17,355 bases of DNA from Candidatus Shapirobacteria bacterium CG09_land_8_20_14_0_10_38_17 (GTDB lineage Bacteria > Patescibacteriota > Microgenomatia > 0-14-0-10-38-17), in assembly GCA_002774085.1 (NCBI GenBank), contig PEZH01000006.1:1-17355 (forward strand), written 5' to 3'. Position 1 is the first letter of the stretch. Each line of letters starts with the position of its first letter. Positions 5,679 to 12,183 of the stretch are shown here, piece by piece. The notes below the pieces were generated by a model, which saw nothing but the letters and a program-made list of their open reading frames with translations, had not been told where the DNA came from and did no database searches. Made by a program: the position numbers and the translations under genes.

Positions 5679-7727
5679 TTAGTTTGGTTCTACGAGCTTT
5701 ATTGTATATTTTTTTAGCTTTTTTTTCAAGAGGGGAAATTGATTAATTTGACGGACGATTTTGGCGGCAGTTTTCCGGGCGCGGTTAATGAGTTGATAAT
5801 CAGTTAACGAGGCTATTTTCATTTTAGGGAAACCATGTTGAGCAGTACCAAAGATTTCTCCTGGTCCCCTTTCTGCCAAATCCATTTCTGCTAATTTGAC
5901 ACCAATATTATTTTGTTGAAAGATTTGCAATCGTTGATAGGCATGTTGACTAACATTGAAAGAAGGGAAAAGGAAACAATAGGATTGTTTTTCCCCTCTG
6001 CCGACGCGGCCGCGTAGTTGGTGTAATTGGGCTAAACCAAAGCGCTCTGCCCCCTCAATGACGATGATGGTGGCATTGGGAATGTCAATACCTACTTCAA
6101 CGACTGGTGTAGCGACTAAAATATCTATTTTCCCTTGGTTGAATTGTTTAATAATACTGTTTTTTTCCTTTATTTTGAGTTTGCCGTGAATTAGAGATAA
6201 TTTTAAATTAGAGAAAACTCCTTTTTTTAGTTTTTTGTATTCTGTTGTCGCGGCGCGAATATTTTTCATCAGTTCCTTTTCTGATTCTTCAATGAGAGGG
6301 CAGATAATAAAAACCTGTGAGTGATAATTTTTTATTTGTTTCTTAATCCATTGGTAAGCATTTTCTCTTTTTTTTTGCGGAATTATCCATGTTTTTACTT
6401 GTTGTCTTCCTGAAGGCAGTTCGTTTAATATTGATAAGTCTAAGTCGCCATAAAGAGTTAAAGCAACACTGCGAGGGATGGGAGTGGCGGTCATGGTCAG
6501 AACATGGGGATACGTTTGGGACTTTTGCTTTTGACTTTTTTTAATTAAGAGAGCGCGTTGCTCGACTCCGAAGCGGTGTTGCTCGTCAATAATGATCAGA
6601 CCGATTTTTGATGGCCGCTTTTTCTTAAAAATTAGGGCGTGGGTGCCAATGAGGATATCAAAATTATTGTTATTAATTTTTTGGTTGCTGGTCTTAAGGC
6701 CGATTTTGAGGTTTTTGGGCATAATGTTTTTGATGGTTTGATAGTGCTGGGCGGCTAAAATTTCCGTAGGCGCCATCAGCATCGTTTTTTGGCCAGCTAA
6801 CCAAACATCATAGGCAGCGATAGCGGCGACAACAGTTTTTCCGCTACCAACATCCCCTTGGAGCAAGCGGTTCATTGGTCTATTTTTAGCTAAATCATTG
6901 ATAATTTCCGAAACTGCTTTTTTTTGGGCGTTAGTGAGGGTAAAGGGTAGTTGGTCGGTTAATTTTTTGAGTTTAGATAAAGAAATATTAATCGGTAGTG
7001 CCTTTTTTTCATTTTGCCAATTAATCTTGCGCAATTTAGCGGCTAATTGAGGCAGAAATACTTCATCAAAAGCTAAGCGCTCTTGAGCTCGTTTTAAGGC
7101 TGTTTTGTTTTCAGGAAAATGAATTTTTTTTATTGCCTCGTATTGGTTGATAAGATTTTCTTGAATAAGGATTTTATAGGGAAGAAACTCCTTAATTTGT
7201 CCTCGAACAAGTTCGAGAGTGGTCTTTATTTGCCAGCGGAGCCATTTTGAAGAAATTCCTGCCGTTAGCGGATAAATAGGTGTTAATCTACCGGTATGAA
7301 TGGCTTGGGAACGTTGAGAATTGATAATTTCAAATTCGGGGGAGGCTAAGGTGAGACGGCCGGCAAAGGATTTTGCTTTTCCTGATAAACTAACCTCTTT
7401 TCCGGCCTTAAGAGTGTTAATTAGATAAGGTTGGTTAAACCAAATAACCTTGATTTCGCCGCTGGAGTCGGAAACAACAGCTCTTTGGATACTTTTTTTA
7501 AATTGGCGGTATTCACTTTTGATGTTTTCTATTTTCCCTTTTATGGTCACTGTTTCTCCGGGCTGAATTTGATTAATTTTGGAAAGCAGGGAATAATCAA
7601 TATAACGGTGGGGAAAATGATAGAGAAGATCATTAATGGTTTTGATTTCTAAACGCTTTAGTTTCTTAGCGTAAATATCCCCTACTCTCGGCAGTTTGTT
7701 GACTGGATCTGATAATTTTAAAATCAC
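5679..7727 (-). CDS. recG: ATP-dependent DNA helicase RecG
   Basis: A 682-residue superfamily 2 helicase that remodels stalled forks and Holliday junctions. An N-terminal helix-hairpin-helix-like start (LPRVGDIYAKKL) and the wedge OB domain (about 55-140) precede the motor. Motor motifs: Walker A GDVGSGKT (291-298), DEQH box (381-384), TATPIPR (413-419), QLRGRVGRG motif VI (570-578), and the RecG TRG region ERGPGEIFGTAQHG (619-632). The length is close to the family norm. The start is GTG at 7727 without a Shine-Dalgarno, directly after an AT-rich inverted repeat. The stretch KKSQKQKSQ near 396-404, between the DEQH and TATPIPR motifs, is encoded by AGTCAAAAGCAAAAGTC, which resembles the intergenic heptamers. 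The downstream gap is repeat-filled. Confidence 0.97.
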   Translation of the reverse strand: MILKLSDPVNKLPRVGDIYAKKLKRLEIKTINDLLYHFPHRYIDYSLLSKINQIQPGETVTIKGKIENIKSEYRQFKKSIQRAVVSDSSGEIKVIWFNQPYLINTLKAGKEVSLSGKAKSFAGRLTLASPEFEIINSQRSQAIHTGRLTPIYPLTAGISSKWLRWQIKTTLELVRGQIKEFLPYKILIQENLINQYEAIKKIHFPENKTALKRAQERLAFDEVFLPQLAAKLRKINWQNEKKALPINISLSKLKKLTDQLPFTLTNAQKKAVSEIINDLAKNRPMNRLLQGDVGSGKTVVAAIAAYDVWLAGQKTMLMAPTEILAAQHYQTIKNIMPKNLKIGLKTSNQKINNNNFDILIGTHALIFKKKRPSKIGLIIIDEQHRFGVEQRALLIKKSQKQKSQTYPHVLTMTATPIPRSVALTLYGDLDLSILNELPSGRQQVKTWIIPQKKRENAYQWIKKQIKNYHSQVFIICPLIEESEKELMKNIRAATTEYKKLKKGVFSNLKLSLIHGKLKIKEKNSIIKQFNQGKIDILVATPVVEVGIDIPNATIIVIEGAERFGLAQLHQLRGRVGRGEKQSYCFLFPSFNVSQHAYQRLQIFQQNNIGVKLAEMDLAERGPGEIFGTAQHGFPKMKIASLTDYQLINRARKTAAKIVRQINQFPLLKKKLKKYTIKLVEPN

Positions 7728-7732
7728 TATAA

Positions 7733-7880
7733 AATAAATTCTAAATACTAAATCTTAAGTTCCAAATAAATACTAAATTCTAACTTCTAAATTCTAAATA
7801 AAATTGTTTAGGATTTGATTTTATGTTTAGTGCTTCGAATTTGTTTGGAACTTCGAATTTCGAATTTAGAAATTATTTTT
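7733..7880. repeat. AT-rich inverted repeat in front of recG
   Basis: Runs of CTAAATTCTAA units are followed by inverse GAATTT units. AAGTTCCAAATAAA (7757-7770) and TTTGTTTGGAACTT (7840-7853) are inverse with one mismatch. A closely related block lies directly before rplT (15813-15900), sharing CTAAGTTCCAAATAAA and a TTGTTTAG..ATTTG segment. Confidence 0.7.
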
Positions 7881-7883
7881 AGT

Positions 7884-7988
7884 CTATTTTAGGATAATTG
7901 CTGCAAAAGGGAGAAGAGAAGTAATGATAATCGCCGCAAAAGCGACTATTATAACAATGGTCGCTGTTTTACGCTGTCTTTTGTTCAT
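7884..7988 (-). CDS. small single-span membrane peptide, uncharacterised
   Basis: A 34-residue reading frame: positively charged start MNKRQRK, then an almost uninterrupted hydrophobic helix (TATIVIIVAFAAIIITSLL, residues 8-26), a PFAAIIL tail and a final Lys before TAG. The basic-then-hydrophobic layout predicts a membrane peptide with the N-terminus inside. The codons are GC-richer (GCG, GTC, ATC) than the AT-repeat around it, which argues that it is translated. It lies between dtd and recG on the same strand with no visible Shine-Dalgarno. The layout recalls small Firmicutes membrane proteins such as Prli42, but I see no firm sequence match and assign no function. Confidence 0.6.
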   Translation of the reverse strand: MNKRQRKTATIVIIVAFAAIIITSLLPFAAIILK

Positions 7989-8004
7989 AGAAAAAAATAA
8001 TTAA

Positions 8005-8157
8005 TATTGCTACATTGTTAAATTATTGGGGCTGTCATTCTGACGAAAGTCAGAATCAATAATTAATTTTCAATTTTTTAATGATTAACGTCCAGATCCT
8101 GAAATAAATTCAGAATGATATTCAGTAACTTGACAGTTCAGCAATTTGACAATGTAA
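8005..8157. repeat. octamer-core-octamer composite repeat upstream of the small peptide
   Basis: Left octamers TATTGCTA, CATTGTTA, AATTATTG (8005-8028) and right octamers in the inverse sense TAACTTGA, CAGTTCAG, CAATTTGA, CAATGTAA (8126-8157) flank a core that starts with GTCATTCTGAC-GAAA-GTCAGAAT (8034-8056) and ends with CAGAATGAT (about 8111-8119). It has the same architecture as the pheS-pheT element but is more diverged. It fills most of the dtd to small-peptide gap (7989-8175). Confidence 0.7.
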
Positions 8158-8175
8158 TAGTATTCTTTGAGCTTC

Positions 8176-8613
8176 TCAACCTTCATATATTATTGTTACC
8201 GGGCCGTCATTGGTTAAAGTTACTTTCATTTGAGCGCCAAACTTTCCTTCCTTAATATTTAAATTGCTCTTTTTTAGTGTTTTGGCGAAACTTTGAATAA
8301 TTTTTTGCCCTGTTTCTGGTAGGGCTGCTTGGCCAAAATATGGTCGTCGGCCCTTTTCTAAATTTGCCAAAAGAGTGAATTGAGGGACAATTAAAATTTC
8401 TCCGTTGATGTCTAAAATAGAGAGATTCATTTTGTCATTTTTATCAGCAAAAATGCGCAAATTAAGAATTTTCTCAGCCGCTTTTTGAACGATTTTTAGA
8501 TTATCTTTTTTCCCTACTCCGATAAGAATAAGTAAACCAGGGCCAATTTTGGCGATGGTTTTTTGATTAATCCCGACAGAGGCTTGGGTGACTCTTTGGA
8601 TAACTAATTTCAT
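8176..8613 (-). CDS. dtd: D-aminoacyl-tRNA deacylase (DTD1)
   Basis: A 145-residue enzyme that hydrolyses D-amino acids (and glycine mischarged on tRNA-Ala) from tRNA, protecting translation. It starts with the DTD pattern MKLVIQRVTQASV and ends with NDGPVT (135-140), whose Gly137-Pro138 pair is the cross-subunit chirality filter. The first active-site motif, usually SQFTL at 77-81, reads PQFTL here, so Ser77 is Pro; Thr80 is kept. The length matches the family exactly. ATG 8613 is the only sensible start and lacks a Shine-Dalgarno. It is divergent from the PBP gene across a 483-bp repeat-rich gap. Confidence 0.95.
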   Translation of the reverse strand: MKLVIQRVTQASVGINQKTIAKIGPGLLILIGVGKKDNLKIVQKAAEKILNLRIFADKNDKMNLSILDINGEILIVPQFTLLANLEKGRRPYFGQAALPETGQKIIQSFAKTLKKSNLNIKEGKFGAQMKVTLTNDGPVTIIYEG

Positions 8614-9096
8614 ATGATATATACTCTATGTAACAGGGATATTATTAGTCATCCTGATGAAAATCAGGATCATTCCTTACTGCTACCGTCATTCTGGTTT
8701 GCTCATACCGTCATTCTGGCTTGCTCTAGCCCTGTATCGAATGGTACAGGGTCCAGAATCTATCCTTAAATGATTCTGGAGTCTCCGCCAGCCCTGCACC
8801 ATAACGGTACAGGGCTGGCCGGCGGATCCCCAGCCAGCCTCGCCGATGAGGCGGGCCAGCCTCGCCGGCTAGGCGGGAATGACGGCTGAATGGTATGGCG
8901 TCATCCTAATGAAAATCAGGATCATTCCTTAATTTTCAAATCTTAAGATTAATCTATAGATCCTGAATCCCTCGCCACAGGCAGGGCAAGTTCAGATCCT
9001 GTCCTGAATTTCTTTGGGGGATGATATTTGTGTCTTAGTCATATATACTCTGCTATAAGCATAGTGTCTATTATTATACAACAAGCGTATATAAAT
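8614..9096. repeat. repeat-filled divergent gap between dtd and the PBP gene
   Basis: No gene is seen. Contents in order: hairpin GTCATCCTGATGAAAATC.. (8648-8676); two 22-bp tandem units beginning TACCGTCATTCTGG (8684-8705, 8706-8727); a 47-bp module 8714-8760 identical to 773-819; a linker like ATCCTTAAAT; a split palindrome 8785-8825; two 22-bp GC-rich units (8834-8877); a second copy of the first hairpin (8900-8928). ATATATACTCT occurs near both gene starts (8617-8627 and 9041-9051). Promoters for both genes should lie here, but none is convincing. Confidence 0.8.
8834..8877. repeat. 22-bp GC-rich tandem repeat, two copies
   Basis: Units at 8834-8855 and 8856-8877 start CCAGCCTCGCCG and end AGGCGGG; they differ at three positions. 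Each can form a small hairpin of the GCCTC..GAGGC kind, and GCCTCGC also begins the arm of the perfect palindrome at 16072-16104. Base composition is far above the AT-rich surroundings. Confidence 0.85.
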
Positions 9097-11709
9097 ATGG
9101 ACTGGTTTGAAACTTGGAGAGCAAAAATAATAAAGATGAGAAGGAAAAGGTTCAACCACCGGCGCATTAAAAAAAGTTTTAGTTTTAAAAAAATTGTCTT
9201 GGTTTTTTTAATTTTTTTGTTTGTTTGTTTTTTGGGAACGGTGGTTACCTTCGCCTGGCTTGCTCGCGATTTACCTCAACCGGGCAAAGTAGTTCGGCGC
9301 GAAGGCTTTGCGACCAGAATTTATGATAGGAATGGCCAGTTGCTTTATGATATTTACCAACAAGAAAAGCGAACTCCGGTTTCTCTTGAACAAATTCCTG
9401 AATCTCTCCGTCAGGCGACTATTGCCGTTGAAGATGAGGAGTTTTATCAGCACCAGGGCTTTTCGTTGCGGGGAATTGGCCGGGCTCTTTATAATATTGT
9501 TTTCCGTCGTCGTCTTCAGGGAGGTTCAACTCTTACCCAACAGTTGGTGAAGAATGTTTTATTGTCGCCGGAACGGACATTAAGTCGCAAAATTAGGGAA
9601 TTTATTTTAGCGATTCAAATTGAAGCTAAATTTTCCAAAGACGAGATTTTGGAAATGTATTTAAATGAAGCCCCGTATGGAGGGACAGCCCGAGGAGTGG
9701 AGGCGGCATCGGAACTTTATTTTGATAAGTCAGCTTCAAAATTAAGTTTGGTAGAAGCGGCTATTTTGGCTGGTTTTCCCCAAAGTCCCACCGCCTATTC
9801 TCCATTTGGTGCTGACCCGGAAGCTTATGTGGGGCGGGCAGAGCATGTTCTGCGACAGATGAGCGAGAATGGTTATATTACTCAAGAAGAGGAAGAAAAG
9901 GCAACTAAGGAATTATCTTATATTGAATTTGCTCCTCGTTCCTCAGATTTTTCAGCGTCTCATTTTGTGATGTATGTTAAGAAATTATTGGTAGAACGTT
10001 TTGGCGAGGAAATGGTAGAAGCGGGTGGGCTGAAAGTAACGACTACTTTAGATTTGGATTTACAGGAAAAAGCAGAGGAGATAGTTGCTCAAGAAATAGA
10101 GAAGGTTATTAATCTTAATATTACCAACGGCGGTGCCGTAGTTTTGGATCCCAAGACAGGTGAGATTTTGGCGATGGTGGGGTCTCGTGATTATAACGAG
10201 CCCAATTTCGGTAAAGTCAATGTTACTCTTGCCTTGCGCCAGCCCGGTTCAGCGATTAAGCCGGTTACTTATGTTGCCGCTCTAAAACGCGGCTATACCG
10301 CCGCTTACTTAATTATGGATACCAAGACGGAATTTCCCGGAGTTTCTGCTAATAAGCCCTATGTTCCGGTTAATTATGATGGCAAATATCATGGTCCAAT
10401 GCAGGTTCGTTTTGCTTTGGGTAATTCTATTAATTTAGCGGCGGTAAAGATGTTAGCTCAGGTAGGGTTACGCAATATGTTAGAAGTGGCATATAGTATG
10501 GGTCTTTCCACTCTGGAGCCAACGGCGGAGAATCTTTCTCGTTTAGGCTTATCAGTAACTTTAGGGGGAGGAGAGGTAAGGTTATTGGAGTTAGTCTCTG
10601 CATATTCTGCTTTTGCTAATGGCGGATTTAAGATAATGCCGGTAGCGATTTTAAAAGTAGAGAATAAGGAAGGAGAGATATTAGAAGAGTTTAAACCTTC
10701 TCAAGGCAAAAGAGTACTTACCAGTGGTGAGGCATTTATTATCTCCGATATTCTTGCTGATAATAATGCTCGGCTTATTGCTTTTGGTCCCAATTCGGCT
10801 CTTAATATTGCCGGCCTTAAGGTGGCGGTGAAGACGGGGACAACTAACGATATGCGTGATAATTGGACTGTTGGTTGGACTCCACAGGTGATGACGGGTG
10901 TTTGGGTGGGGAATAATGATAATTCAGAGATGAAAAGTGTTGCCTCGGGAATTACCGGGGCGGCGCCAATTTGGAGAAAGATAATTTTGGCTGCCTTAGA
11001 AGATAAATCTAAAGTTGGTTTTTCTGTTCCTGAAGATGTGGTTACCGCCGAAGTTGATGAGGTTTCCGGAGCGCGCTCTCATGACGGTTTTCCTTCTCGC
11101 TTGGAGTATTTTATTAAAGGGACCGAATCCCAAGGTGAAGATAGGGTTCATCTTAAGTTGAAAATTTGCAAAAGCGAGGGTAAATTAGCCAGTCCTTTAG
11201 ATATTACCCGAGGAGATTATGAGGAAAAAGAATTTTTTGTCTTTAGCGAAGAAGATCTCTTTGCCGGGCCGGATGGGGAAAATCGCTGGCAGAAAGGAAT
11301 TGATGAGTGGGTAAATAGTCAGGGTGACTCTCGTTATCATTCTCCTACTGAGTATTGTAGCACTGCTAATGAAGTGGGTATTCAATTTGAAGAGCCTAAT
11401 GATCGCGATACGGTTCAAAACGAATTTAAGGTTAAGGTTAAACCTTTAGTTTTAGGAGAAGTAGAATGGGTAAAAATATACGCCGATGATCGGGAAAAAC
11501 AAACATTTAACCGCCCTCCGTATGAGGTGAATTTAGTTTTATCTGATGGTCCTCATAAGGTTAAAGCTAAAGTGCACAGTCAAGACGGTAAAGAAGCAGA
11601 AAAAGAAATCAGTATTGGCGTTAATGTTCCTTGGAACTGGTCGCCAACACCAACACCAACACCAACATTGACTCCTACACCCGGTTTTTCTCCTTCTCTT
11701 TCACCTTAA
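9097..11709 (+). CDS. class A penicillin-binding protein (PBP1A-like transglycosylase/transpeptidase)
   Basis: An 870-residue bifunctional peptidoglycan synthase. A basic cytoplasmic head is followed by a membrane anchor (about 33-54). The GT51 glycosyltransferase domain shows EDEEFYQHQG (112-121), GGSTLTQQ (142-149), RKIRE (164-168) and EMYLN (186-190). The transpeptidase domain has the catalytic SAIK (385-388, Ser385), SIN (444-446) and KTGT (579-582). A C-terminal Ig-like or beta-rich domain (about 745-835) and a Thr/Pro tail (TPTPTPTLTPTP) complete it, probably exposed in the cell wall. The ATG at 9097 is chosen because it keeps the basic head; an upstream TTG frame and an internal ATG at 9136 are alternatives. 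No Shine-Dalgarno is visible. It stands alone on the plus strand. Confidence 0.95.
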   Translation: MDWFETWRAKIIKMRRKRFNHRRIKKSFSFKKIVLVFLIFLFVCFLGTVVTFAWLARDLPQPGKVVRREGFATRIYDRNGQLLYDIYQQEKRTPVSLEQIPESLRQATIAVEDEEFYQHQGFSLRGIGRALYNIVFRRRLQGGSTLTQQLVKNVLLSPERTLSRKIREFILAIQIEAKFSKDEILEMYLNEAPYGGTARGVEAASELYFDKSASKLSLVEAAILAGFPQSPTAYSPFGADPEAYVGRAEHVLRQMSENGYITQEEEEKATKELSYIEFAPRSSDFSASHFVMYVKKLLVERFGEEMVEAGGLKVTTTLDLDLQEKAEEIVAQEIEKVINLNITNGGAVVLDPKTGEILAMVGSRDYNEPNFGKVNVTLALRQPGSAIKPVTYVAALKRGYTAAYLIMDTKTEFPGVSANKPYVPVNYDGKYHGPMQVRFALGNSINLAAVKMLAQVGLRNMLEVAYSMGLSTLEPTAENLSRLGLSVTLGGGEVRLLELVSAYSAFANGGFKIMPVAILKVENKEGEILEEFKPSQGKRVLTSGEAFIISDILADNNARLIAFGPNSALNIAGLKVAVKTGTTNDMRDNWTVGWTPQVMTGVWVGNNDNSEMKSVASGITGAAPIWRKIILAALEDKSKVGFSVPEDVVTAEVDEVSGARSHDGFPSRLEYFIKGTESQGEDRVHLKLKICKSEGKLASPLDITRGDYEEKEFFVFSEEDLFAGPDGENRWQKGIDEWVNSQGDSRYHSPTEYCSTANEVGIQFEEPNDRDTVQNEFKVKVKPLVLGEVEWVKIYADDREKQTFNRPPYEVNLVLSDGPHKVKAKVHSQDGKEAEKEISIGVNVPWNWSPTPTPTPTLTPTPGFSPSLSP
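11644..11667 (+). repeat. in-frame CCAACA hexamer x4 in the PBP tail
   Basis: Four perfect copies of CCAACA encode the TPTPTP part of the C-terminal tail. Loss or gain of one unit changes the tail by two residues without a frameshift, so length variation by slippage is plausible. Confidence 0.9.
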
Positions 11710-11747
11710 TCTTCGCGTCAGAATAACAATTAATTTATAGCTCTAAT

Positions 11748-11782
11748 TTGACAAATTTTATAATTGTGGTAAAATTTGTCAA
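11748..11782 (+). promoter_or_regulatory. palindromic promoter/operator before the orphan gene
   Basis: A perfect 13-bp inverted repeat: TTGACAAATTTTA (11748-11760) and its inverse TAAAATTTGTCAA (11770-11782), with a 9-nt spacer. On the plus strand TTGACA (11748-11753) and TAAAAT (11770-11775) form a -35/-10 pair with 16-nt spacing. The same elements exist on the minus strand by symmetry. A perfect TATAAT (11759-11764) lies in the centre as an alternative -10. The orphan gene's ATG is at 11785, so transcripts from TAAAAT would be nearly leaderless. A dimeric repressor binding the arms would cover the whole promoter; that is inference. Confidence 0.65.
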
Positions 11783-11784
11783 CA

Positions 11785-12132
11785 ATGAGTAAAGGAATTG
11801 AAAGAGGTATCCCCTTCCCCCGTCCTTCTGGTCGCGAAATGCCTCTGCCTTCAGATATGGATAATGGGACTCGGGAAGTAGTTGCTGCTTTGGGGAATTT
11901 ATGGCTGGGTATTTTTAGGAAGAAAATTAATCTTGACCGAGAAAAAACAGCCAAACTGGTTAATAGTTTTTACGAAGGATTAGATGATCAGGTTTGTCAA
12001 TGGTTAGATGAGGACGATCCTCAATATCGGAAACCAAGAGGGATTATGGTTAAAGAGAGTGCAATGCAAAAGGCTCAAATTAAAAATACTTCCCCTTCAA
12101 AAAGGCATTATCAGGGAAGGAAAGTGAGTTGA
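11785..12132 (+). CDS. orphan hypothetical protein
   Basis: A 115-residue soluble protein I do not recognise. Residues 1-25 are Pro/Arg/Gly rich and probably disordered (IPFPRPSGREMPLP). Residues about 26-75 look helical and hold the most protein-like part (LGNLWLGIFRKKINLDREKT, then SFYEGLDDQVCQWLDEDDP). The last 40 residues are basic and probably flexible. No signal peptide, membrane segment or metal motif is seen. The ATG at 11785 directly follows a palindromic promoter; a TTG at 11776 would start inside the palindrome and is unlikely. It is convergent with pheT (51 bp apart) and downstream of the PBP gene, but with its own promoter. Function unknown. Confidence 0.7.
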   Translation: MSKGIERGIPFPRPSGREMPLPSDMDNGTREVVAALGNLWLGIFRKKINLDREKTAKLVNSFYEGLDDQVCQWLDEDDPQYRKPRGIMVKESAMQKAQIKNTSPSKRHYQGRKVS

Positions 12133-12183
12133 TATTTAAAACTCAAAACAGTTGATTTTCCTGGTAATCTTGTTTTTTAGATT

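Noticed and set aside
9028..9096. Upstream TTG start for the PBP
   Set aside because: It would add a segment from the intergenic region in front of the basic cytoplasmic head; no ribosome binding site.
11197..11418. Antisense frame inside the PBP gene
   Set aside because: Shadow of the conserved coding strand, no recognisable features.
12133..12183. Terminator between the convergent orphan gene and pheT
   Set aside because: No stem followed by a T-run could be found in the 51 bp.
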